A stretch of DNA of 64,000 nt, from assembly GCF_900113375.1 (NCBI RefSeq), contig NZ_FOPC01000003.1, forward strand, positions 1 through 64,000, written 5' to 3'. A model generated the notes under the pieces. It was not told the origin of the DNA, made no database searches, and saw only the letters and a program-made list of their open reading frames with translations. Below are positions 9,001 to 16,279 of this stretch, in pieces. This DNA is from Algoriphagus hitonicola (GTDB taxonomy: Bacteria; Bacteroidota; Bacteroidia; Cytophagales; Cyclobacteriaceae). A program made the translations under genes and the position numbers. Every line of letters starts with the position of its first letter. Positions within the stretch are counted from its first letter, which is position 1.

Positions 9001-9447
9001 TCAATCCCAAAGATATTCTTCATCATATTCAATTTTATATTTCTTCAAAAATGTTCGGTATTCTGTTTGAAAATCAAATTTCTTATGGTGCTCAGATTGA
9101 TTCTGAATATATTTTTTCACTGACTCTAATCGAGATTGACTTACAGAAAATACACCATAGCCTTTTTGCCAAGTAAAATTTGGAATTCCAAATTCTTTAA
9201 TTTTTGCGGAGCTAGAAATTTTTATTTTTTGGATCAATTCAGAAATTGATAAGACCCTGGGTAGAGTACAAAGCCAATGGACATGATTTGGCATGATATA
9301 AATTTCTTCTGTATAAGAACCTAAATTTGAGCTTACTTTTACAAAATAGGCTTCGGCGTTAGATCTGGTTTCTTCAGGAATGAGATTCACCCTATTTTTG
9401 GTCGAAAAAACAATATGGAGGTAGACTTTTGACAACGATTGAGGCAT
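9001..9447 (-). CDS. REP-associated tyrosine transposase (RAYT), IS200/Y1 family
   Basis: A 148-residue Y1 HUH transposase. The HUH motif is HVH at 55-57 in the block IMPNHVHWLC, and the likely catalytic tyrosine is Tyr113 in KKYIQNQ, followed by the family ending with paired His (HH at 120-121) and YDEEYLW. Length and motifs are intact, so the protein is probably active. Single-strand cleavage at hairpins is known for the family; the natural substrate here is inferred to be the palindrome blocks on each side. The stop codon touches the left block, and the start lies about 80 bases from the right block. Confidence 0.92.
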   Translation of the reverse strand: MPQSLSKVYLHIVFSTKNRVNLIPEETRSNAEAYFVKVSSNLGSYTEEIYIMPNHVHWLCTLPRVLSISELIQKIKISSSAKIKEFGIPNFTWQKGYGVFSVSQSRLESVKKYIQNQSEHHKKFDFQTEYRTFLKKYKIEYDEEYLWD

Positions 9448-9526
9448 GATTTAAGAGGATTAAAAGGTTAGAAAATATCTCTAATCAACTTTAATGTACA
9501 ATTTCTAATTAAAAAAAATCAATTAT

Positions 9527-9957
9527 GCAGGTATAAGATCGTGCCTTTGGCACTCTTGGTGGATTCTAATTAATTGATCCCAGAATTTTACTCTGGGCTA
9601 TTATGGTTCGTGCCTTCGGCACTTTAAATTTTATTGATAATTACCTGATTTTTTCTAGATGGCTATAGATGATGCCTTTGGCACTCTTGGTGGACCCTAA
9701 TTTATTGGTCCTAGAATTTTATTCTGGTTCGTGCCTTCTGCACTATGATCTATCTTACTATTTAAGCAATTCTTTATCTGGAATTGTATTGTTAATGTCT
9801 TAGGTACCGAATTTATCTCATTTAGGCTTAATGCAGGGAATTTTATAGACGTGGACAATTGTTGAAAAGCGCTGAAAGCGCGCCCTATACCAGCCCTAAA
9901 TGGAATTTAGGGTTAATTAGAAAAACACACAATCCCGAGGGCTGAAGGCGCGATCCA
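9527..9957. repeat. Palindrome block flanking the RAYT gene, right copy
   Basis: Same direction as 8690-9000 but about 120 bases longer because the first half is duplicated internally. Hairpins: GTGCC-TTT-GGCAC (9541-9553), CCCAGA ... TCTGGG (9579-9597), GTGCC-TTC-GGCAC (9610-9622), imperfect ones near 9672, 9714 and 9731, GCGCT-GAA-AGCGC (9869-9881) and CCCTAAAT-GGA-ATTTAGGG (9894-9912). The block fills most of the 575-base gap 9448-10022, which holds no gene. Confidence 0.88.
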
Positions 9958-10022
9958 TGCTATAAAAAATGCCCAGATGACGTTTCTAAGCATTTTTTTA
10001 AGCTTTATATTTATGAATATCT

Positions 10023-11228
10023 CTACTTAAACGCCGGTATCCCTGTAATCTCATTGCCCAGAATCAATAAATGGATATCGTGCGTTCCCTCATAGGTGAT
10101 CACGGATTCCAGATTCATCATGTGTCGCATCATGGGGTATTCGCCGGTGATGCCCATTCCGCCGTGAATTTGTCTCGCTTCCCGGGCAATGTGGAGCGCC
10201 ATCTCCACATTATTTCGCTTGGCCATGGATATATGCACTGTCTTGGCCTTTCCCTCATTCATCATCTTGCCGACTTTCCAAGCTAAAAGCTGGGCTTTGG
10301 TGATTTCGGTCAGCATCTCCGCCAGTTTCTTTTGTGTCAACTGAAACGCTCCGATCGGCTTGTCAAACTGAATGCGCTCTGCTGCATATCTTCGGGCAGA
10401 ATCATAGCAATCCATAGCTGCTCCGATTGCTCCCCAAGCAATCCCAAAACGTGCCGAATCCAAACACATCATCGGTGCACCGAGTCCTGATTTACCAGGC
10501 AAGAGATTTTCCTTTGGAACCTTCACATTGTCAAAAACCAATTCTCCGGTACAAGAAGCACGAAGGGACCATTTATTATGCGTTTCTGGAGTCGAAAACC
10601 CTTCCATTCCTCGCTCCACAATCAACCCGTGTATCCGTCCTTCCTCATTTTTTGCCCAGACTACGGCTATGTCAGCCTTAGGTGAATTGGAAATCCACAT
10701 TTTGGCACCATTCAACAAATAATGATCGCCCATGTCCTTAAAATTGGTTGTCATCCCGCTGGGATTGGAACCGTGATCGGGCTCAGTCAGCCCAAAGCAG
10801 CCCAGCATTTCGCCGGAAGCCAATTTGGGCAGGTATTTTTTGCGTTGCTCTTCAGAGCCAAACTTATAGATCGGATACATCACCAATGATCCCTGAACTG
10901 ATGCAGTGGATCGCATCCCGGAATCTCCCCGCTCGATCTCCTGCATAATCAATCCATAAGCGATGTAGTCCAATCCCCCACCGCCATATTCTTCCGGGAT
11001 TTGTGGACCAAAGGCTCCGACATCTCCGAATTTTTTGACGATCTCCTCAGGAAAATGAGCACGCTGTGCCCAGTCTTCGATATAAGGAGAAATTTCTTGC
11101 TTGACAAAGTCCCGCATCGAAGCTCGAATCAATTGATGCTCTTCCGTCAGCAGATCATCGAGATCTAAAAAATCCACCCCTTCAAATTGGTCCTTCTTTT
11201 GTGATTTTTGGATTCCCTCGGTCACCAT
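10023..11228 (-). CDS. gcdH: Glutaryl-CoA dehydrogenase (acyl-CoA dehydrogenase family)
   Basis: FAD enzyme that oxidises and decarboxylates glutaryl-CoA to crotonyl-CoA, the end of lysine and tryptophan breakdown. At 401 residues it has the full acyl-CoA dehydrogenase fold: N-terminal helices (about 20-140), the central beta domain with CFGLTEPDHGSNPSG, and the C-terminal helical domain. The ending TYEGTHDIHLLILG places the catalytic base at Glu380, as in the glutaryl-CoA branch. It is divergent from the tryptophan dioxygenase gene, with 119 bases between starts. A different short-chain acyl-CoA substrate cannot be excluded. Confidence 0.88.
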   Translation of the reverse strand: MVTEGIQKSQKKDQFEGVDFLDLDDLLTEEHQLIRASMRDFVKQEISPYIEDWAQRAHFPEEIVKKFGDVGAFGPQIPEEYGGGGLDYIAYGLIMQEIERGDSGMRSTASVQGSLVMYPIYKFGSEEQRKKYLPKLASGEMLGCFGLTEPDHGSNPSGMTTNFKDMGDHYLLNGAKMWISNSPKADIAVVWAKNEEGRIHGLIVERGMEGFSTPETHNKWSLRASCTGELVFDNVKVPKENLLPGKSGLGAPMMCLDSARFGIAWGAIGAAMDCYDSARRYAAERIQFDKPIGAFQLTQKKLAEMLTEITKAQLLAWKVGKMMNEGKAKTVHISMAKRNNVEMALHIAREARQIHGGMGITGEYPMMRHMMNLESVITYEGTHDIHLLILGNEITGIPAFK

Positions 11229-11347
11229 AGTTTATTTGGTTTATTGAATTCTATCAGACAATTTTGCCGGGAAGATAAGTCCCAGCTTTGACCCGAAATA
11301 AATAGATCGGTACTTAAAAAACTATCTTTTTTCCTAAAAGTTGCCTC

Positions 11348-12307
11348 ATGCACGAAAACCAGTTTGATCCACAGATTTTAGACAAAATCCATTTGCTTCA
11401 GGAGAAATTTAAAGCCTCAGGCCAGGACATGCTTTCCTACTTGGAAGGCTTGCTCTATGCGGATTATTTGACCTATTGGGAATACATCAACCTGGATGTA
11501 CTTTTGGCTCTACAGCAGCCTAAAACGAGCTTTAAAGACGAGAAGATTTTTATTATTTATCATCAGATTACCGAACTCTATTTCAAGCTGATTATTTCCG
11601 AAATGGAGCAAATCGCTGATGAAAAGCCACTTTCGCAGGACTTTTTCAAAAACCGGCTTGAACGAATTCTGATGTACTTGGATCATTTGATTTCATCTTT
11701 TGCCATGATGTGGAAAGGGATGGAACGGGAGCAATTTTTGAAATTTAGAATGTCGCTGCTTCCTTCTTCAGGTTTTCAAAGTGCCCAATACCGGGAAATC
11801 GAATTGATGGCAACAGATGCATTTCATTTGATCGAATTTAAGAGCCGGGCTGATTTTGACTACCATTCTCCAACTGATGATATTTTTGAGCATTTGTATT
11901 GGCAGCAAGGAGCAATCGAACTAGCTACTGGAGAAAAGACGCTGACGCTGAAAAATTTTGAGCTGAAATATGGGAAAAAGCTCAAAGATTTGATCGAAAA
12001 CTACCGTAGGAAAAATCTCTGGCAGCGCTATATGGAATTAGAGAAGCCGGAAACCGAATTGACCGAATTGATGAAACAGCTGGACTTGAAAGCCAATGTG
12101 TTTTGGCCTTTGGCCCATTACAAATCGGCTGTTCGCTACCTGCAGCGTGACCCGGTGGATATTGCCGCTACCGGTGGCACCAACTGGCAGAAATACCTTC
12201 CACCGCGTTTTCAGAAAGTGATCTTTTTTCCCGAACTCTGGACCGAAAAAGAAAAGGAAGAGTGGGGGAAAGGCTGGGTAGTGAAGGAGATTTTCGGGGA
12301 AGATTAG
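11348..12307 (+). CDS. kynA: Tryptophan 2,3-dioxygenase
   Basis: Haem enzyme opening the indole ring of L-tryptophan to N-formylkynurenine, the first step of the kynurenine route. The family block IIYHQITELYFKLI holds the substrate-side His72. Late in the chain, LAHYKSAVRYL places the probable haem ligand at His257, followed by the ATGGTNW loop equivalent to the GTGGS loop of other family members. Length (319) is slightly above the compact bacterial forms. No formamidase, kynureninase or 3-hydroxyanthranilate gene lies next to it, so the rest of the pathway must be elsewhere or absent. Confidence 0.93.
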   Translation: MHENQFDPQILDKIHLLQEKFKASGQDMLSYLEGLLYADYLTYWEYINLDVLLALQQPKTSFKDEKIFIIYHQITELYFKLIISEMEQIADEKPLSQDFFKNRLERILMYLDHLISSFAMMWKGMEREQFLKFRMSLLPSSGFQSAQYREIELMATDAFHLIEFKSRADFDYHSPTDDIFEHLYWQQGAIELATGEKTLTLKNFELKYGKKLKDLIENYRRKNLWQRYMELEKPETELTELMKQLDLKANVFWPLAHYKSAVRYLQRDPVDIAATGGTNWQKYLPPRFQKVIFFPELWTEKEKEEWGKGWVVKEIFGED

Positions 12308-12634
12308 ATTTCTAATATTAGTTTTGTTAACATCTAGAAAATGATTATTTCATTTTGTTGAGGTTTTTATTTTTAGAAATATTGGGTTTTTCGATCTATT
12401 CATTGGTTTTACTTGATGAATTTTGTTCCAAAACAGAAAGACATTGGAAGGGAAAACATGGAAAGTTGATTGCAGCATAGTATTTAATTTTTTTCGAAAA
12501 TGCGTAATATGCAATTCCGGAATTAGGGGATAAGGCACTAAATCAAGGAAATAGTTTCTGATTTTTTTAAAAAAAATTGGACTTTTTTTAGTAACTATAC
12601 TCTAAATAATTTTTTTCGAAAAAAAATTCCGAAT
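12308..12634. other. AT-rich intergenic region
   Basis: About 330 bases, much richer in A and T than the flanks, with A and T homopolymer runs near 12566-12590 and 12611-12626. No supportable gene was seen; a 62-residue minus-strand frame here looks like chance. It marks the entry to the low-GC cassette 12635-14660. Confidence 0.5.
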
Positions 12635-12666
12635 TTTGTTTGTTTGTTTGTTTGTTTGTTTGTTTG
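12635..12666 (+). repeat. (TTTG)8 tetranucleotide tract
   Basis: Eight perfect TTTG units. Tracts of this kind change length by slippage. It is followed at once by TATGATTG (12667-12674), one base away from the Bacteroidota -7 box TAnnTTTG, and TTTG itself resembles the -33 element. Length change would therefore alter how many -33-like units lie at a workable distance. This reading is an inference; the tract itself is directly visible. Confidence 0.9.
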
Positions 12667-12951
12667 TATGATTGTAGTGTTAGTTTAAATTTTCATCTTA
12701 CAAAACAACTATTTATAATAGGAAAGTTAAATTTAATTTCAGGTATTGCAGTTGTGCTAATGTTTGTATCTGTATCGTTTTTGGCTATACCGAAGTCCAG
12801 TCAAGCTCGCGTTGGTGACAAACAGTGGATTAGTACGACCTGTCAAGTTGATGGTGGTGGCTCATGGGAATGTAATGATTGTACATTTGGTGAAAACACC
12901 TGTAATGACAATACTTGTTTGGAATGCAAGAACCCAAGTATTGGTGACTAG
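12640..12951 (+). CDS. Cys-rich secreted small peptide precursor (start uncertain)
   Basis: Open frame ending in a mature peptide with six Cys (TCQ, ECNDC, TCNDNTCLEC) after a hydrophobic signal segment LISGIAVVLMFVSVSFLA and a likely cleavage after SSQA. The coordinates give the whole frame from a TTG inside the TTTG tract, which is not a convincing start. A proper signal peptide would begin at 12718 (GKLNLISG...), where the codon is ATA; the first ATG is 12760, in the middle of the hydrophobic core. The setting (small exported peptide, then a propeller lipoprotein) resembles loci of NVEALA-type peptides in Bacteroidota, but the NVEALA signature is not seen. Function unknown. Confidence 0.6.
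   Translation: MFVCLFVCLYDCSVSLNFHLTKQLFIIGKLNLISGIAVVLMFVSVSFLAIPKSSQARVGDKQWISTTCQVDGGGSWECNDCTFGENTCNDNTCLECKNPSIGD
12667..12674 (+). promoter_or_regulatory. Possible -7 box for the peptide cassette
   Basis: TATGATTG matches TAnnTTTG except for one base. The -33 partner would fall in the TTTG tract about 17-20 bases upstream whatever its exact length. This puts transcription start near 12680, after the TTG codons of the tract, which argues against those codons as translation starts. Confidence 0.35.
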
Positions 12952-12973
12952 CTGTTGAATAAATTGGAAAATT

Positions 12974-13008
12974 GCTCAAGTCCATGATCAATATGGGCTT
13001 GAGCTTTA
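12974..13008 (+). terminator. Hairpin between peptide and propeller genes
   Basis: GCTCAAGTCCAT (12974-12985) pairs with ATGGGCTTGAGC (12993-13004) in 11 of 12 positions, followed by TTT. The T run is short, so it is more likely a partial terminator or an mRNA-stabilising hairpin that gives more peptide message than propeller message. The propeller ATG is 17 bases later. Confidence 0.55.
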
Positions 13009-13020
13009 ACTCTTGAAATT

Positions 13021-14220
13021 ATGTCAAAAATAATTTTTTTTCTTTTAGTGTTATTTTCTGTCATATCATGTACTCAAAAAAGTGACAAGGAGTATATTGA
13101 AAATCCAACAATTATTGATTTTAATAATGTAGAGCAAGTTGATCGATTGATCTCAATTAGGGAATTATTTAAGAATGTTGAATACTTGAAATTAAATACT
13201 CCTGATACTATTCAAATAACTATTGCCAAGAAAGTTTTGGAGATAAATGATAAAATTTTGATCCTTGATAAGAAGAAGAAATTGGTATTTGCTTTTGATC
13301 AAGGAGGAAATTACTTGGGAATGGTTGGAAACAAAGGTCAAGGTCCTGGGGAGTTCCTTGAGGTTACAGATGTAGCTGTAAATAATGATTTAATATTTAT
13401 CTACTCTAGGGGTGATTTTAAGGTTTTTGTTTTTGATGATGATTTAAATTTCAAAAAGGATTTTAAGACAAAAAAATGGGGGACTCAGATTAGTTTGTTA
13501 TCATCGGGTAATTTAGCATTATATTCCTTTCTCATCGAAGGTGATGATGAATTTAATATCGATATTTATAATACTGATGGTCGCCTAGTTGGAAAAAGGA
13601 TGTATGTGGATAGAAGCGGACAATATCAGGCTATGGACTATTCGGGTTTCATAATTAATGATTATTTTTCTTATCCCTTATCATCTAAAATTTATAAATT
13701 ATCTGAAGATATCTCAATGGATTCTTCTATTTTTAATGTTTATTTTCCTAATCAATTTCCTGAGGAAGACTTTACTAACTATGGTCAATATAATATAAAC
13801 TATGATAATAAAACCAATGATAAAATTTTGACAAATTTTCAAGTGGGCCCAAATCAGGAATTTATGTGTTATTATGGCTTTCGAGAGGGTCAATTAAATG
13901 GATATACTTTTGGTGTGAAATTATCTAGTGGTCAAACATTTGGTCATTTAAACCTAATACATGCTTCATTAGATAAGGAAGAAATGGATGTTTATGTAAA
14001 AATGTTTTTTATAGGCCCTTATAATATTCCTAGTTATTCAAAAATGAGTAAAAGCTATTGGGTGGCCTCAAACATTGAGTCAATAGCATATTACTATAAA
14101 GACATTAAACAGTCTTTACCTAGTTTGCGAGATTCCGATCCAAAATTGTACAGTGTGCTTTCTGGAACTGATCAAGAGGAGACGATTCTAATGAGATTTC
14201 AATTAAAAGAACGGTTATGA
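13021..14220 (+). CDS. Six-bladed beta-propeller lipoprotein
   Basis: A 399-residue lipoprotein: signal peptide with lipobox VISC, Cys17 lipidated. The body has repeated blade-like strands with loops such as GNKGQGPGEF near 103-112, the typical NHL/6-bladed loop of the Bacteroidota propeller family (PF17170-like, formerly DUF5128). Such proteins sit at the cell surface or periplasm with no known ligand. Its stop codon overlaps the start of the DUF1573 gene by four bases (ATGA), so translation is likely coupled. Base composition is clearly AT-rich against neighbours, which suggests transfer. Confidence 0.8.
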   Translation: MSKIIFFLLVLFSVISCTQKSDKEYIENPTIIDFNNVEQVDRLISIRELFKNVEYLKLNTPDTIQITIAKKVLEINDKILILDKKKKLVFAFDQGGNYLGMVGNKGQGPGEFLEVTDVAVNNDLIFIYSRGDFKVFVFDDDLNFKKDFKTKKWGTQISLLSSGNLALYSFLIEGDDEFNIDIYNTDGRLVGKRMYVDRSGQYQAMDYSGFIINDYFSYPLSSKIYKLSEDISMDSSIFNVYFPNQFPEEDFTNYGQYNINYDNKTNDKILTNFQVGPNQEFMCYYGFREGQLNGYTFGVKLSSGQTFGHLNLIHASLDKEEMDVYVKMFFIGPYNIPSYSKMSKSYWVASNIESIAYYYKDIKQSLPSLRDSDPKLYSVLSGTDQEETILMRFQLKERL

Positions 14221-14660
14221 AAAAGTATTATAGTTATTTATTTTTTGCCTTATCTGTTTTATTGCTTTCTTATGCTATCTATCATCGTTTTTTTAAAGAT
14301 GACATTTATGATCCACTTGAGGGTGTCGAGCTTACAACAGTTTCTATTTCTAAACGAAATATTAACCTTGGAGAGGTTGGGAAAAGAGAGGAGGCTAGAG
14401 GAGAATTTTTTGTAAAAAACACCGGGAGCAATGATTTGATTATCACAAATGTTGAAGTTTCCTGTACCTGTAGTTCAGCAGCTTTACTTGATAATAAGAT
14501 TTCTCCAAATGATTCAATTTCAATCAAAGTCAATTACAATAAAAAACTACCAAGTTACTTTTATTCAGATGTTTTAGTACATGGTAATTTTCCAGGATCA
14601 CCTGAGATCTTAAGTTTTGAGGGAATCTACAATGGAAATGATCTTGAAAGTCCAGATTAA
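14217..14660 (+). CDS. Membrane-anchored DUF1573 protein
   Basis: A 147-residue protein with one N-terminal membrane segment (about 5-24) and a single DUF1573 Ig-like domain (about 42-145). The usual CGCT motif appears as VSCTCSSA near 81-88. The topology puts the domain in the periplasm. Overlap with the propeller gene and shared low GC point to one transcription unit of peptide, propeller and DUF1573. It ends 11 bases before the convergent M19-like gene. Confidence 0.8.
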   Translation: MKKYYSYLFFALSVLLLSYAIYHRFFKDDIYDPLEGVELTTVSISKRNINLGEVGKREEARGEFFVKNTGSNDLIITNVEVSCTCSSAALLDNKISPNDSISIKVNYNKKLPSYFYSDVLVHGNFPGSPEILSFEGIYNGNDLESPD

Positions 14661-14671
14661 CATTTATTAGT

Positions 14672-16276
14672 TTATTCAGGATAATTCTCCAAGACAAACC
14701 GCTCTGCATTCCCAAAACAAAAATCATCCACGGCAGTGACGACATCTTCCCGGGATTGGAGATGGGCTAGATGCGCTTTGCTTCCTGATTTTCGTGCTTG
14801 ATCGATACTAAAAACTAAATTATTGGCCATCAATTCAAACTCCAGCGCACTGGGATAAGGATCCACGGGATCGATGAGCCCCTCGAAGTCTGTCCCGATC
14901 GTGAGGCATTTCCACACTTGTTCTTTTTCTTCCTCACTGAGATTGGGACTCGAATAGGCACTCTGGATAATGGCTTCCAGATTTTCCCAAATAAGCTGAA
15001 TCCCGTTTCGATTTGGGTTTTCTTTCAAGTCTTTTTTAGTGATTCCCAATATCCGCTGATCAAAGGAAAGACCGAAAAGCCCTTTGGTCTTGACGATCAT
15101 TTCGATGTCTTCATCGCACATATTGATGTTCCAAGCATTGAATTTCCCGCTTGGATCGGTGTAATCATCTTTTTCCTTATCCTCCAGTCCGATATGCTTG
15201 TCCAGCGTGGAAATCCCCGAATAGGCACAGTGTGAGGCGATCACTGGGATTCTATCCCCTTTTTGAAGGCATTTATTAACCAAGCTGTAGAACTCCTTTC
15301 GGGAGCGGGCGCTCATGTGCTTAACGTCAATCAGAATTCGATAGCCTAAATTTGAATCTCGTTCAAAATTGGAATCAATACTCAGGAGCTCTTTGATTAC
15401 CCGCCTTCCGTCGTTGTTGAAACCCCCATTCATTCGCTTTCGCTGGTTCAATAACAATTTTCCCGTGTCAGGGATAGAATGAGCATGACCGCAAAGATGA
15501 TTATCAAAATGATGGGCAAACGTGATGAAGAAAACGGGAAATTTCCAGACATTCTTGATAAAATGAATCCGATCGGAGATTTCTTCGATGGATCCTACCC
15601 GGTCCGTACCCAAAGCATGAGCACCTTCGATGGTCAAAATCATGGTGATCTCCTGATCATCAGATAGCGAGGCTTCCAATTCACTTTTATTAGCGGGAAT
15701 TTTGTAAGATGCTTTTTTAGCAATGTAAGACTTGGGAAACTGCTGCATTCTTCGCATTTCAGCTTTTTTCCGGCCGATAAATTTCCCTGGAATATGAATT
15801 TCATTCTTGTGGATTACTTTTCCGGAGTCCATGCTCACAAACTCCAATTCCCGGTTTAGCGATTCCCAATAATCATATTCTGGAGATTGAAAAAAATCAA
15901 CTGCTGTATCCGGAATCCGCATATAAGCCACCTGGATAAAATCCCGTAAAGGAAGCTTATGTGATGTAGCGAAGGCAATCAAAAACTTATACCATTTATC
16001 CTCTCCGAATTGGGGCTTCATCCCTTTGACAAATTCCCGTTCAAGTGGGTAGAGGGAATTAAAGGTCAGTCTCAAATTCGAATTCCAGCATTTGACCAAG
16101 TCCATCTGGGAGTAGGAGGCCCCCATTTTTCCGGCTTGGTAATTTCGCCGGTTGGAAGCGATCACCGTCCAAGGGCTGAATTTATCACTGCGCCGAAATT
16201 TCCGCTCTTTTTCCTGCATTTGAAAATGCGCCCGCATGTGATTGTGACAGTGTAAATCTGAAAATTTTCTCCGCAT
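14672..16276 (-). CDS. M19-like (renal dipeptidase type) metallohydrolase
   Basis: A 534-residue amidohydrolase-fold protein related to membrane dipeptidase (peptidase M19). Metal-site motifs visible in order: DLHCHNH at 7-13 in place of the usual DxHxD, TIEGAHALG near 228 (bridging Glu), VIASHCAYSG near 330 (SH motif) and IGTDFEG near 465 (GSDFDG motif). No signal peptide, so it is probably cytoplasmic. It is about 130 residues longer than typical M19 enzymes, with extra sequence between the first and second motifs. The DUF900 hydrolase gene ends three bases upstream on the same strand, so the two are co-transcribed. Dipeptide substrate is an inference. Confidence 0.72.
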   Translation of the reverse strand: MRRKFSDLHCHNHMRAHFQMQEKERKFRRSDKFSPWTVIASNRRNYQAGKMGASYSQMDLVKCWNSNLRLTFNSLYPLEREFVKGMKPQFGEDKWYKFLIAFATSHKLPLRDFIQVAYMRIPDTAVDFFQSPEYDYWESLNRELEFVSMDSGKVIHKNEIHIPGKFIGRKKAEMRRMQQFPKSYIAKKASYKIPANKSELEASLSDDQEITMILTIEGAHALGTDRVGSIEEISDRIHFIKNVWKFPVFFITFAHHFDNHLCGHAHSIPDTGKLLLNQRKRMNGGFNNDGRRVIKELLSIDSNFERDSNLGYRILIDVKHMSARSRKEFYSLVNKCLQKGDRIPVIASHCAYSGISTLDKHIGLEDKEKDDYTDPSGKFNAWNINMCDEDIEMIVKTKGLFGLSFDQRILGITKKDLKENPNRNGIQLIWENLEAIIQSAYSSPNLSEEEKEQVWKCLTIGTDFEGLIDPVDPYPSALEFELMANNLVFSIDQARKSGSKAHLAHLQSREDVVTAVDDFCFGNAERFVLENYPE

Positions 16277-16279
16277 GGC

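Larger units (their letters stand above)
8690..9957. mobile_element. REPtron-like unit: RAYT gene between two direct palindrome blocks
   Basis: The unit comprises the Y1 transposase gene (9001-9447) and its two flanking palindrome blocks. RAYTs are known to act on REP hairpins and usually lie between REP copies in non-coding DNA, which is what is seen here. The outer limits are where the two blocks stop matching each other; no target-site duplication could be established by eye. Confidence 0.7.

Noticed and set aside
8690-9957. CRISPR array, suggested by repeated short palindromes
   Set aside because: Repeats are not evenly spaced, differ in sequence, and no cas gene is present; RAYT-linked palindromes explain them better.
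12350-12538. 62-codon minus-strand frame in the AT-rich gap
   Set aside because: Poor codon pattern and no features; likely chance.
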